From Oscillospiraceae bacterium (lineage in GTDB: Bacteria > Bacillota > Clostridia > Oscillospirales > Oscillospiraceae): a stretch of 42,668 bases of DNA. The notes under the pieces are model-generated. The model made no database searches. It saw only the letters and a list, made by a program, of their open reading frames with translations, and had not been told where the DNA came from. The stretch lies in the NCBI GenBank assembly GCA_017435615.1, contig JAFSET010000045.1, positions 1 to 42,668 of the forward strand, written 5' to 3'. Made by a program: the position numbers and the translations under genes. Of this stretch, positions 10,392-17,245 are shown piece after piece (position 1 is the first letter of the stretch; every line of letters begins with the position of its first letter).

Positions 10392-10805
10392 ATGAACAAT
10401 ATCCTGTTTTTTTTGACACCGAAGGCAATGTGCGCCTTTGTTTATGATGATTACACCATTCGTCAGGCACTGGAAAAAATGGAATCTGCCGGTTATGCGG
10501 CACTTCCGATTTTGAACAAGCACGGGGAATACCGTGGTACATTAACAGAAGGTGATCTTCTGTGGGCGCTGAAAAATATGTGCTATATGGATATGCGGCA
10601 GGCGGAGGCTCGTCGTATTATGGAGATCACCCGTCGTAAAGATAATATTCCCGTTCGGGTCACGACCAGTATGCACGATTTGGTACAGCGGGCAAGTACA
10701 CAGAATTTTGTTCCGGTGGTGGATGACTATGATGCCTTTATTGGTATTGTAACGAGAAGTGCCATTATCAAGTATTGCAGTGAAAACCTCTTTCAGGAGG
10801 ATTGA
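10392..10805 (+). CDS. Stand-alone CBS-domain pair protein
   Basis: The 137-residue cytoplasmic protein consists almost wholly of two CBS motifs (Bateman module): residues about 10-65 (YDDYTIRQALEKMESAGYAALPILNKHGEYRGTLTEGDLL) and about 80-135 (VRVTTSMHDLVQRASTQNFVPVVDDYDAFIGIVTRSAII). Such modules bind adenosine nucleotides and regulate partner proteins. No catalytic domain is attached, and no partner is obvious next door. The ATG at 10392 has AAGGAG five bases upstream. Monocistronic: its own promoter and a terminator just after the stop. Confidence 0.9.
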   Translation: MNNILFFLTPKAMCAFVYDDYTIRQALEKMESAGYAALPILNKHGEYRGTLTEGDLLWALKNMCYMDMRQAEARRIMEITRRKDNIPVRVTTSMHDLVQRASTQNFVPVVDDYDAFIGIVTRSAIIKYCSENLFQED

Positions 10806-10810
10806 AATCA

Positions 10811-10837
10811 GGGGCGTTGCAGATGCTGCAGCGCCCC
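10811..10837 (+). terminator. Terminator after the CBS-domain gene
   Basis: A 12-bp stem GGGGCGTTGCAG / CTGCAGCGCCCC (one G-U pair) with a three-base loop is followed by TTCATT. The T-run is poor, but the stem is strong and placed six bases after the stop. Confidence 0.7.
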
Positions 10838-10864
10838 TTCATTATAAATTTACAAATGGAGCGG

Positions 10865-10893
10865 TTGAAATTCTTGCGAAAATTTGGTAGTAT
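10865..10893 (+). promoter_or_regulatory. Vegetative promoter for the XRE regulator operon
   Basis: TTGAAA (10865-10870) and TAGTAT (10888-10893) are 17 bases apart, 30 bases before the start codon. Confidence 0.7.
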
Positions 10894-10922
10894 AGGAACA
10901 AATGAAATTTTGGAGGTGGAAT

Positions 10923-11573
10923 ATGAACGACGAGAAGCTGAAAAATCAACTCGGCGAAAATATTGCTGCCTTACGCAAACGTGGGGGGATGACCCAGGCG
11001 GCACTGGCCGACAGGATCAACTATTCTGACAAAGCTGTGTCCAAATGGGAACGGGGAGAGTCCATCCCTGATGTGCTGACTCTGATGGAGTTATCTGAGA
11101 TATTTGAGGTGTCCGTGGATGAACTGCTGCGAGATCCCAATGAGCTGCCGCAGAATGTGGGCAAGGTAGAGCAGGTAATGGGCAGGGCAGTAGAGAAGAC
11201 CCTTAAGCGTAAGGCAGACAAACGAATCATCGAAAAGCTATGCTCTGTGCTTGTGTGGTTTGTTGCGCTGCTGATATTTGTGATTTTTTCATCGTTGGAG
11301 ATCCCAAAAAGCTGGCTGGCCTTTTTTTATGCTGTGCCTGTTAACTGTATCGTTATGCTGTGCCTGCGGTCAGCCTGGCGGGATTTTCGCACCAATAAAT
11401 GGCTGATCTCCGGTATTGTGTGGGGCTTTTTGATCAGCTTCTATGTGACTGTGCTGGTTTTGGCGCAATACAATTTGTGGAAGATACTGCTTTTGGGTAT
11501 TCCGGGACAGATCGCTATCTTGCTGTGGTTCAGAATGTTCCGCAAGGGGAATGTGGAGGAGCATAATGGATAA
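10923..11573 (+). CDS. Membrane-anchored XRE-family transcriptional regulator
   Basis: The 216-residue protein begins with a Cro/CI-type helix-turn-helix domain (residues 4-64, LGENIAALRKRGGMTQAALADRINYSDKAVSKWERGESIPD), a linker with basic residues (RKADKR), then about four hydrophobic segments (about 110-205). This layout, a DNA-binding head on a membrane domain, suggests that the membrane part senses a signal. The targets are unknown; self-regulation is possible. The ATG at 10923 has GGAGGT five bases upstream. The stop overlaps the start of the folate gene by eight bases, so the two are translationally linked. Confidence 0.9.
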   Translation: MNDEKLKNQLGENIAALRKRGGMTQAALADRINYSDKAVSKWERGESIPDVLTLMELSEIFEVSVDELLRDPNELPQNVGKVEQVMGRAVEKTLKRKADKRIIEKLCSVLVWFVALLIFVIFSSLEIPKSWLAFFYAVPVNCIVMLCLRSAWRDFRTNKWLISGIVWGFLISFYVTVLVLAQYNLWKILLLGIPGQIAILLWFRMFRKGNVEEHNG

Positions 11574-12099
11574 AAAAGAGCTGCGCAGGCAGATTCGGGA
11601 AAAAAAGAAAGCGATGACCCAGGAGCAGATCGAGAATGCCAGTGAGCGTTTGGCGGAGCTTTTTTATGCCACTTCCCAGTACCAAAATGCCCGGGTGATC
11701 TATGGATATTTGCCCTATAATCAGGAGGTGCGCACAGTGCCTATGCTGCAGCGTGCCCTGGATGACGGTAAAAAAATAGCCGTTCCCAAGATTTTTGGTG
11801 ACACGATGCGCTTTATCTATTTGACGGACCTGAGCGGTGTAGCCCCCGGCTACGCCGGAATTCCGGAGCCTGTGGCGGACGGACCGGTGGCGCAGGAAAG
11901 GGATGCCTTGGTGCTGATGCCGGGGCTGGCCTTTGATAAAAATGGCAACCGGATGGGTTACGGCGGCGGCTTTTACGATCAGTTTTTGGCTGCGGAGCCG
12001 GAGCATCCCACGATAGCGCTGTGCTATGCTTTTCAAATGGTTTCGTCTATTCCAAGGCAGGACCACGATATTCCTGTGGATCTGGTGCTTTGGGCGTAA
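11566..12099 (+). CDS. fau: 5-formyltetrahydrofolate cyclo-ligase
   Basis: ATP-dependent conversion of 5-formyl-THF to 5,10-methenyl-THF, in one-carbon metabolism. The 177-residue protein has the family N-terminus KKELRRQIREKKKAMT, the substrate region VRTVPMLQRALDDGKKIAVPKI, and the phosphate-binding motif NRMGYGGGFYDQFL near the C-terminus, followed by DHDIPVDLVLW. GGAGGAG precedes the ATG, which lies inside the end of the regulator gene. Length is normal for the family. Confidence 0.93.
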   Translation: MDKKELRRQIREKKKAMTQEQIENASERLAELFYATSQYQNARVIYGYLPYNQEVRTVPMLQRALDDGKKIAVPKIFGDTMRFIYLTDLSGVAPGYAGIPEPVADGPVAQERDALVLMPGLAFDKNGNRMGYGGGFYDQFLAAEPEHPTIALCYAFQMVSSIPRQDHDIPVDLVLWA

Positions 12100-12142
12100 A
12101 GGAAACGCTGCTGAAATCGTTTGCGAAAAAGGAGATAGAATT

Positions 12143-12715
12143 ATGGAGTTTGTTGCGCTGCTGATCGTGGCTGCACTGGTATTTGGCGTGTGCTTTTTGG
12201 CGGATAAGGGCTTTAAAAAGCTGTTTCGGTCTCAGGAGCAGCACGCTTCCGGCAAGGCAGTGCGGCTGAGCAAGCGGTACGGCACGATGGGTCTGCTGCT
12301 GACAGCCTTTGGAACCGCTGTGCTGTTTGCAGGCTTAGATGGAAACCTCCTGCTGTTGGTATGCGGAATGATTATGATCGTGGTAGGCCTGGGCCTGATC
12401 GTATACTATATGACCTTTGGTGTCTTCTATAATGACGACAGTTTTTTGCTTATGACCTTTGGAAAACCCAGTAAAACCTACGCATATCGGGATATTCAGG
12501 GCCAAAAGCTGTATATCACCACCGGAAATGTGATTTTGGTGGAACTTTACCTGTCAGACGGACGGACCTTTCAGCTTCAGTCGGCAATGGAGGGTGCTTT
12601 TGACTTTTTGGACAAGGCGTTTTTTGCCTGGCTGGAACAGACCGGCAGGACCCTGGAGGAATGTAGCTTCCACGATCCCAAAAACTCCTGCTGGTTCCCA
12701 TCGGTGGAGGAGTAG
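12143..12715 (+). CDS. Small membrane protein of unknown function
   Basis: The 190-residue protein has a transmembrane helix at residues 2-22 (FVALLIVAALVFGVCFLA) and a hydrophobic pair at about 50-92 (LLLTAFGTAVLFAG, LLLVCGMIMIVVGLGLIVYYMTFGVFY), then a soluble C-terminal half (about 95-190) that looks like a PH-like or DUF domain (VILVELYLSDGRTFQLQ). I do not recognise a named family. The ATG at 12143 has AAAGGAG upstream; longer in-frame starts would read inside fau. It sits 43 bases after fau and three before the DUF1643 gene. Confidence 0.75.
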   Translation: MEFVALLIVAALVFGVCFLADKGFKKLFRSQEQHASGKAVRLSKRYGTMGLLLTAFGTAVLFAGLDGNLLLLVCGMIMIVVGLGLIVYYMTFGVFYNDDSFLLMTFGKPSKTYAYRDIQGQKLYITTGNVILVELYLSDGRTFQLQSAMEGAFDFLDKAFFAWLEQTGRTLEECSFHDPKNSCWFPSVEE

Positions 12716-12718
12716 CCT

Positions 12719-13330
12719 ATGCACATTCCAAACGGAACAACCGATCAGTTAGAACTGGTTACCTTTGATCAGGCGCTGCTGGCGGCCAATACGCCCTGCG
12801 AAGATTATGATGTGGACAAGTGGCTGTATGCTCCAAATTTTTATTCGGAGTATCGGTATATTTTAGGCACAAGAGGAAAAAATCCGCTGATCTGCATTGG
12901 CATCAATCCCTCCACGGCACAACCGGGAGATCTGGATAACACGCTGAAATCCGTGGAGCGCATTGCCCTTCATAACGGCTATGACAGCTTTATTATGTTT
13001 AACGTGTATGCCCAGCGCGCGACAGATCCTGACGCAATGGAGCGTTGCTGCAATACAGCACTGCACCAAGAAAACCTGAAAGCCTTTCGCTATGTCCTTT
13101 CCATTTCAGAAAAACCGGCGGTTTGGGCAGCCTGGGGAACGATCATTGAAAAACGTGATTACCTGTCGGACTGTTTGCTGGATATGGTGCGCTCAGCTCA
13201 AGAGTACGGCGCAAGTTGGTTTTGTGCCGGAAAGTGCAGCAAAAAGGGACATCCCCATCATCCGCTGTACTTACGCAAGGATGAATTGCTTCGCCCCTTT
13301 GATGTAGAAACATATTTAGAAAACCGCTGA
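12719..13330 (+). CDS. DUF1643 family protein
   Basis: The 203-residue soluble protein carries the DUF1643 signatures: YILGTRGKNPLICIGINPSTAQPGDLDNTLKSVERIALHNGYDSFIMFNVYAQRATDP (about residues 45-105), then VWAAWGTIIEKRDYL and KKGHPHHPLYL. The biochemical role of this family is not established; the NPSTA motif is its hallmark. The protein probably joins the transcript from the XRE regulator, with a three-base gap to the gene before it and a ribosome site GGAGGAG inside that gene's end. A hairpin overlaps its stop. Confidence 0.85.
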   Translation: MHIPNGTTDQLELVTFDQALLAANTPCEDYDVDKWLYAPNFYSEYRYILGTRGKNPLICIGINPSTAQPGDLDNTLKSVERIALHNGYDSFIMFNVYAQRATDPDAMERCCNTALHQENLKAFRYVLSISEKPAVWAAWGTIIEKRDYLSDCLLDMVRSAQEYGASWFCAGKCSKKGHPHHPLYLRKDELLRPFDVETYLENR

Positions 13331-13347
13331 CAGAATTGTCAGCGGTT
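13322..13347. terminator. Bidirectional terminator between convergent genes
   Basis: An 11-bp perfect stem, AACCGCTGACA / TGTCAGCGGTT, with loop GAAT. The left arm includes the DUF1643 stop codon. It separates that gene from the convergent YesL-like gene; neither side has a long T-run. Confidence 0.65.
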
Positions 13348-13362
13348 CGCTATATACGCAAA

Positions 13363-14085
13363 TCAGTTATCCTCCGAGGCTTCGGCCTCGGCTTTTTTTG
13401 CTTTGGAGATGGCCAAAGCGGCGGCCCGCTGCTCCGGTGTGTAGACCGGCAAACCGTCTACATAATCATTGGGGAAGGTCTTCATAAATGCTTTTTCCAC
13501 AATTACACTGTGCAGCACGGCGATCAGTGCCGGCGCAACGATCAAAAGGCAGAAGGTGGCAGGGTGGATAAAGCAAACTACAATTACAGCTACACTGATC
13601 AGGAACATCAGTGCAGTGCTGGGCAGACGGCCCAGGAAAAACCGAAGGGAATTAAAGTGCAGATTGATAAAGGTGTTGTGATACCGGGATTGCAGCGGAA
13701 TGAGCCAGCACAAATAGGCTACGGTGAGAAGCTGCATGATGCGATATACGATGGAAAGGGCGGCGAAGACCTGATTGTTTTGAGCCTGGGCCAGCAAAAT
13801 ACTGTCACCGAAGACTGCAAAAACAGCAATCAGGATCCAAAACAGCGTCAAGGGAATGCCTTGCTTCAGTTCCTTCCAAAATGTGCGGAAGAAACGGCGG
13901 AAGCTTCCTTTGTCGTCCATCATGGTGTAGCGGCTGATGGCATCGAACAGAGCGCAGGATGCGGGAATAATGGTGATAACAGGAATACAGCAAATGTACC
14001 AGAAAAAGGATAGCGCGATCAGCTCCGGGATCTTGCCCATCCACCGCCAAAAGGGTTTATCCATATCAAAAAATCCGCCAAACAT
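13363..14085 (-). CDS. DUF624 (YesL-like) integral membrane protein
   Basis: The 240-residue protein matches the YesL/DUF624 layout: a short head, FWRWMGKIPELIALSFFWYICCIPVITIIPASCALFDAISRYTMMDDKGSFRRFFRTFWKELKQG, then about five to six hydrophobic segments through residue 200 and a charged, alanine-rich tail. The family often stands near carbohydrate-uptake or sensor genes, but its function is unknown. AGAGAGG precedes the ATG. It is monocistronic, divergent from the secreted wall-binding protein, and has its own promoter. Confidence 0.88.
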   Translation of the reverse strand: MFGGFFDMDKPFWRWMGKIPELIALSFFWYICCIPVITIIPASCALFDAISRYTMMDDKGSFRRFFRTFWKELKQGIPLTLFWILIAVFAVFGDSILLAQAQNNQVFAALSIVYRIMQLLTVAYLCWLIPLQSRYHNTFINLHFNSLRFFLGRLPSTALMFLISVAVIVVCFIHPATFCLLIVAPALIAVLHSVIVEKAFMKTFPNDYVDGLPVYTPEQRAAALAISKAKKAEAEASEDN

Positions 14086-14119
14086 AGAAGAAATCCTCTC
14101 TTTTTAAGATAATACTGCG

Positions 14120-14148
14120 ATTATAACACACTTATGGTGGAATGTCAG
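14120..14148 (-). promoter_or_regulatory. Promoter for the YesL-like gene
   Basis: On the minus strand CTGACA (14143-14148) and TATAAT (14120-14125) are 17 bases apart, 35 bases before the start. Confidence 0.75.
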
Positions 14149-14217
14149 TAAAAGTTTTGTAAATTGCGAAAAATTTATCCAATAAAATCAGTAACGGAAA
14201 CAAATCATCATAAAAAG

Positions 14218-14233
14218 ATTACAAAAATGTAAT
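14218..14233. promoter_or_regulatory. Possible operator palindrome
   Basis: ATTACA and TGTAAT flank AAAA, eight bases before the -35 of the downstream promoter. Position and symmetry suggest a regulator-binding site; the regulator is unknown. The rest of the 14149-14217 intergenic stretch is AT-rich with no further element seen. Confidence 0.35.
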
Positions 14234-14240
14234 TTTTCTC

Positions 14241-14269
14241 TTGATTTTTTATCCAGTTAGTGGTATAAT
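14241..14269 (+). promoter_or_regulatory. Promoter for the wall-binding secreted protein
   Basis: TTGATT (14241-14246) and an extended -10 TGGTATAAT (TATAAT at 14264-14269) are 17 bases apart, 49 bases before the start codon. Confidence 0.75.
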
Positions 14270-14318
14270 GCTTGCGATTTGCGGTTTTATAACTGCTTAC
14301 GAAAGGAGTGTGCGCGGT

Positions 14319-15935
14319 ATGTTTCGGAAGATCTGCGTGCTTTTGCTATGCGCGGTACTGCTTGTTGCCGCGCTGCCGGTTCATACCTTTGCTGCGACGG
14401 ATGAGGAAGTGCAGCGGATTTGTGACCAGATCCGGGATGTGTATTGGAAGACCTATTCTGCTGTAGGCGAATTAAAGGGTTATTGCGGTGCTATGGCCGG
14501 CTGGGAGCTCTATTATTTGGGTATTACGGATTACGCCATTACGCAAAATGGCAATCAAATGTATAACGTTCTTAGCAAGAGCACCCATATCAACGAAGGC
14601 TTTACGCCGCAGCTTTATCCTGCAACCTCTTATACTATCGAAGAGGCACTCAATGCCATTACCAGCGGCGGTGCAATGGATGCCTACAACATCATGGTAG
14701 GATTTCATTCTACGGATACAGAAGCAGGAAAGCTATACGGCCATGTTACGGTCATTCATGCAGTGCTCGACGGCATTGTGTACTTCACAGAAGGCTTCGC
14801 CACCCCGTTTAATTCCTCTCCCAGCCAGCCTATGATCTGTTCCATCCAGGAGTTTGCGGAGTACTACGATAGCTGGACCCGGTTTGAGGGAATGATCCAT
14901 TTTGGCTCCGACAAATATGTGGACGGCTGTACCATGTACAACTGTAACCAGTATGTTGCCGCTAACGAGGAGCTGACGCTTTTGAGTGTTCCGGCACCGG
15001 AGGAAGCTGAGCAGCTTCGTACCGTGGCACAGGGAGAACGGCTTCACGCTGTTGGCCTTTGCATGAACGAGCAGGGCGAAATGTTTTATCAAATTCAGGA
15101 TGGCTCGCAGCTTTGCTATGTCTATGAAGAACAGGTCGAGCCTGTGGTGTTCGTATACAGCGACCTCATTCTCAGTGAATTGACATTACCTACGCAGCTT
15201 CGGAAAGGAGAGAATTTCCGACTTTCCGGTGTGGTGCGCAGTGAGTATAATATGATCTACAACCTGGTCGTTCAGGTAGAAGATGAGCATGGCGTTCCTG
15301 CGATGACGTTTGAGTTGGTAAAGACCGGCAGCATGGTGGACTTAAGTGCCAAAAATGTAAACAATAAGATCAATATCAGCTTCCTGCCTGAGGGCCGCTA
15401 TACATACAATGTGTATTGCGATATGGTCAATCATTATAACTATCAGGGCAATGTGATCGGTGAAATCCAGCGTGTGCTTGCGGCCAGCAGTGAATTTACT
15501 GTCGGTGATGTAGAGCCTGCTGTCGCACCTCGTACGGTGCAGGAATCGGAGCAGACGGAAAAAGAGGGCTGGCAGTATGAAGATGGCTGCTGGTACTATT
15601 ATGAAAACAATGCGCCCCGCACAGGCTGGTTCTGCGATAATGGCGTAGACTACTACCTGCAGGAGGATGGCTCGGCAGCTACCGGTTGGAAGCAGATCAA
15701 CGGTAAAAACCGTTACTTTACCGAAACCGGCGCAATGCGCACCGGCTGGGTAGAGTGTCAAAGAGGCCGCTTCTATATGCTCAGCAACGGTGTTGCGGCA
15801 CTGGGCTGGAAAGAGATCGACGGCGTGCTGTATTATTTTAATCCTTTTGGCCGGATGCTGACTGATACGGTGATGCCCTTAGACGGCAAGCCCTATCAGA
15901 TCGATAGCAACGGCGTGGCGTTTCCCTTGCAATAA
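14319..15935 (+). CDS. Secreted protein with cysteine-peptidase-like domain and cell-wall/glucan-binding repeats
   Basis: The 538-residue protein has a signal peptide (about 1-26, ending HTFAA). The next ~200 residues hold a candidate Cys-His pair, C in GYCGAMAGWELYYLG (~55) and H in YGHVTVIHAV (~142), as in papain-like or NlpC-type hydrolases; this is inference. A middle beta-rich region (about 285-395) resembles surface-protein linker domains. The C-terminus (about 418-538) has tandem repeats of the choline/glucan-binding type (WYYYENNAPRTGW, YYLQEDGSAATGW, RYFTETGAMRTGW, FYMLSNGVAALGW, YYFNPFGRM). The ATG at 14319 is preferred because AAGGAG and the signal peptide fit it. Flanked by its own promoter and terminator. 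Confidence 0.85.
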   Translation: MFRKICVLLLCAVLLVAALPVHTFAATDEEVQRICDQIRDVYWKTYSAVGELKGYCGAMAGWELYYLGITDYAITQNGNQMYNVLSKSTHINEGFTPQLYPATSYTIEEALNAITSGGAMDAYNIMVGFHSTDTEAGKLYGHVTVIHAVLDGIVYFTEGFATPFNSSPSQPMICSIQEFAEYYDSWTRFEGMIHFGSDKYVDGCTMYNCNQYVAANEELTLLSVPAPEEAEQLRTVAQGERLHAVGLCMNEQGEMFYQIQDGSQLCYVYEEQVEPVVFVYSDLILSELTLPTQLRKGENFRLSGVVRSEYNMIYNLVVQVEDEHGVPAMTFELVKTGSMVDLSAKNVNNKINISFLPEGRYTYNVYCDMVNHYNYQGNVIGEIQRVLAASSEFTVGDVEPAVAPRTVQESEQTEKEGWQYEDGCWYYYENNAPRTGWFCDNGVDYYLQEDGSAATGWKQINGKNRYFTETGAMRTGWVECQRGRFYMLSNGVAALGWKEIDGVLYYFNPFGRMLTDTVMPLDGKPYQIDSNGVAFPLQ

Positions 15936-15947
15936 GTGAATTCCTGA

Positions 15948-15984
15948 AATTGAGCCGGACTGCGTTTTGCAGTCCGGCTCAATT
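15948..15984. terminator. Terminator after the wall-binding protein gene
   Basis: A 16-bp perfect stem (AATTGAGCCGGACTGC and its complement) with loop GTTTT, 12 bases after the stop and followed by TTC. Confidence 0.85.
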
Positions 15985-16083
15985 TTCAATAGATTCATAT
16001 TTCGTGATCTGTATGATTGCGCGGAAGCCTCACTGGTACTTTGTTTGTGCTACGATAGGGACAGAAAATTTTGTTACAAATAG

Positions 16084-16112
16084 TTGTAAAAAATCCAAAA
16101 GTGTGATATACT
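16084..16112 (+). promoter_or_regulatory. Promoter of the structured RNA
   Basis: TTGTAA (16084-16089) and TATACT (16107-16112) are 17 bases apart. The expected start, about 16119, is exactly the first base of the outer RNA stem described next. Confidence 0.75.
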
Positions 16113-16118
16113 GATTTA

Positions 16119-16328
16119 GCCAAACAAATTTAATAAATAGAATTAGTGGTATCTTTTTCTTTATGGGAATAATATACCCTTTTTCTGCCATAATTTTTTT
16201 AGAATTTGGTAAAAACGCAAATTCCATTAAATGGTTATGGCAGAGATGCTCTAATTCTATTTAAATTTGTTTGGCGACAATCGGGGTTTGCGTTTTCGGT
16301 GCGATGACTTCGGTTGTCGCACTTTTTT
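16119..16328 (+). ncRNA. Highly structured leader RNA with competing terminator/antiterminator (unidentified family)
   Basis: The outer stem pairs 16119-16146 with 16251-16275: 15 bp, a three-base bulge, then 10 bp. It extends inward by GGTATC/GATGCT (16148-16153 with 16245-16250). Inside, TCTGCCATAA (16184-16193) pairs with TTATGGCAGA (16235-16244) and encloses small hairpins GAATTTG/CAAATTC (16202-16208, 16218-16224) and CCAT/ATGG. A 10-bp UUCG-loop terminator follows (16299-16322) with six T's. Its right arm can instead pair with GCGACAATCG (16274-16283), giving a 10-bp alternative helix with CGGTTGTCGC (16311-16320). This is the design of a riboswitch or attenuator. No known family is recognised; 6S-like RNA is a less likely alternative. 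Confidence 0.75.
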
Positions 16329-16407
16329 ATTTTGCGAAGATTTAAAAGTGACAAAAATAAGGAGGTAAATATAACTTAATTCGCAAAACATAAGGAGGAT
16401 TTTAATT

Positions 16408-16785
16408 ATGTCTATTGACGATTTAACCAGTATGGACTTGGCACCTTTATTGTTAATTTTTGGTATTGCAGCTGTGATTTTTTTAATTTACTATTATTAT
16501 TCTTATAATAGTGCAAAATCTGAGTATGAAAACATCGAAGAAAAAACAGAATATGGTTTAAAAGTTATTTCAAAAGAATTGGGAGATATGATAAACATAG
16601 GTGGTACTGTCGGCGCACCAATAAAAGGTTATAGATGCACGCTTGTTTTTCAAAAAGAAGACGGTTCTCGACTGGTTTTAAAAACATCTAAAGCTGAAAT
16701 TTATGAAAAAATCATTGTAGGTGATATTGGCAATGTAAAATTTAAAAACAATATATTAACAGACTTTATACATACAGCAAATTGA
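16408..16785 (+). CDS. Small membrane protein with DUF2500-like domain
   Basis: The 125-residue protein has one transmembrane helix (about residues 12-31, LLLIFGIAAVIFLIYYYY) and a beta-rich soluble part (about 45-122). The stretch YRCTLVFQKEDGSRLVLKTS...YEKIIVGDIGNVKFK resembles DUF2500 proteins (a TM segment followed by a fold with a GDxG motif); the match is by eye. The start has TAAGGAGG 9 bases upstream (16391-16398). A second AAGGAGG at 16357-16364 lies in a loop closed by TTTTGCGAA/TTCGCAAAA (16330-16338, 16380-16388). Codon use is distinctly AT-rich compared with its neighbours, suggesting acquisition. It follows the structured RNA and precedes the next gene by 16 bases. Confidence 0.75.
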   Translation: MSIDDLTSMDLAPLLLIFGIAAVIFLIYYYYSYNSAKSEYENIEEKTEYGLKVISKELGDMINIGGTVGAPIKGYRCTLVFQKEDGSRLVLKTSKAEIYEKIIVGDIGNVKFKNNILTDFIHTAN

Positions 16786-16801
16786 ATGGAGGACGTAGAA
16801 T

Positions 16802-17056
16802 ATGAAAGAATTACTTTCTAATCCCATTGCGTTTTTTATGTTAATAGTGTTAATAGTCACTATATGCGTTGTATCTATACCGTTTATCAATCGCTCTATA
16901 AAAGAATCAAATGCAAAGAGTATTGTTGATGGTCATATTTGTTGTATGTGCGGAGAGGAAGCCATAAATTCTGTGGGTACAAGTAAATTTTATTGTGCCG
17001 AATGCTTTGATAAAGAATATGGGGATCTACCCGTATATCGGGGTCCATCGTATTAA
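16802..17056 (+). CDS. Small membrane protein with zinc-ribbon
   Basis: The 84-residue protein has one transmembrane helix (about residues 9-30, FFMLIVLIVTICVVSIPF) and a C-terminal two-knuckle zinc-binding segment, CCMCG (about 47-51) and YCAEC (about 64-68). GGAGG lies upstream of the ATG. Function is unknown. It shares the AT-rich base composition of the gene before it and is probably its cotranscribed partner. Confidence 0.75.
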   Translation: MKELLSNPIAFFMLIVLIVTICVVSIPFINRSIKESNAKSIVDGHICCMCGEEAINSVGTSKFYCAECFDKEYGDLPVYRGPSY

Positions 17057-17154
17057 TTTTTTTGGAGGGGTAAGGGAGAACCCTCATACTTTTGGCTTTT
17101 TTACTTCTTTAAAAAAGTTTATAACGGCATTTTTACTTGTATGATTTTTAGTTG

Positions 17155-17187
17155 TGTGGTATGATGTTTTTCATACCACAGTTTTTT
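17155..17187 (+). terminator. Terminator closing the AT-rich island
   Basis: A 10-bp perfect stem, TGTGGTATGA / TCATACCACA, with loop TGTTTT, followed by GTTTTTT. It lies 98 bases after the zinc-ribbon gene; the stretch between holds only a weak GAGGGT/ACCCTC hairpin (17066-17087). Confidence 0.85.
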
Positions 17188-17245
17188 GCGTGATTATTGG
17201 ACACAAGCGTAAAATGATGCCAGCAAGCCGAAAGGAGGAAAACCG

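Noticed and set aside
16119..16275. Miniature inverted-repeat transposable element
   Set aside because: The long inverted repeat fits a MITE, but no flanking target duplication is visible, the interior is nested with paired segments, and a promoter start coincides with the outer stem. A transposon origin is not fully excluded.
16119..16328. Retron msr-msd RNA or type III toxin-antitoxin RNA
   Set aside because: No reverse transcriptase or ToxN-like gene follows, and there are no tandem short repeats.
16119..16328. 6S RNA, tmRNA, SRP RNA or RNase P RNA
   Set aside because: Signature sequences of tmRNA, SRP and RNase P are absent. A 6S-like long hairpin is possible, but the competing terminator pairing favours a cis-regulatory role.
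17057..17154. Extra gene between the zinc-ribbon gene and its terminator
   Set aside because: Only a weak hairpin and T-rich sequence are present, with no coding frame of useful length.
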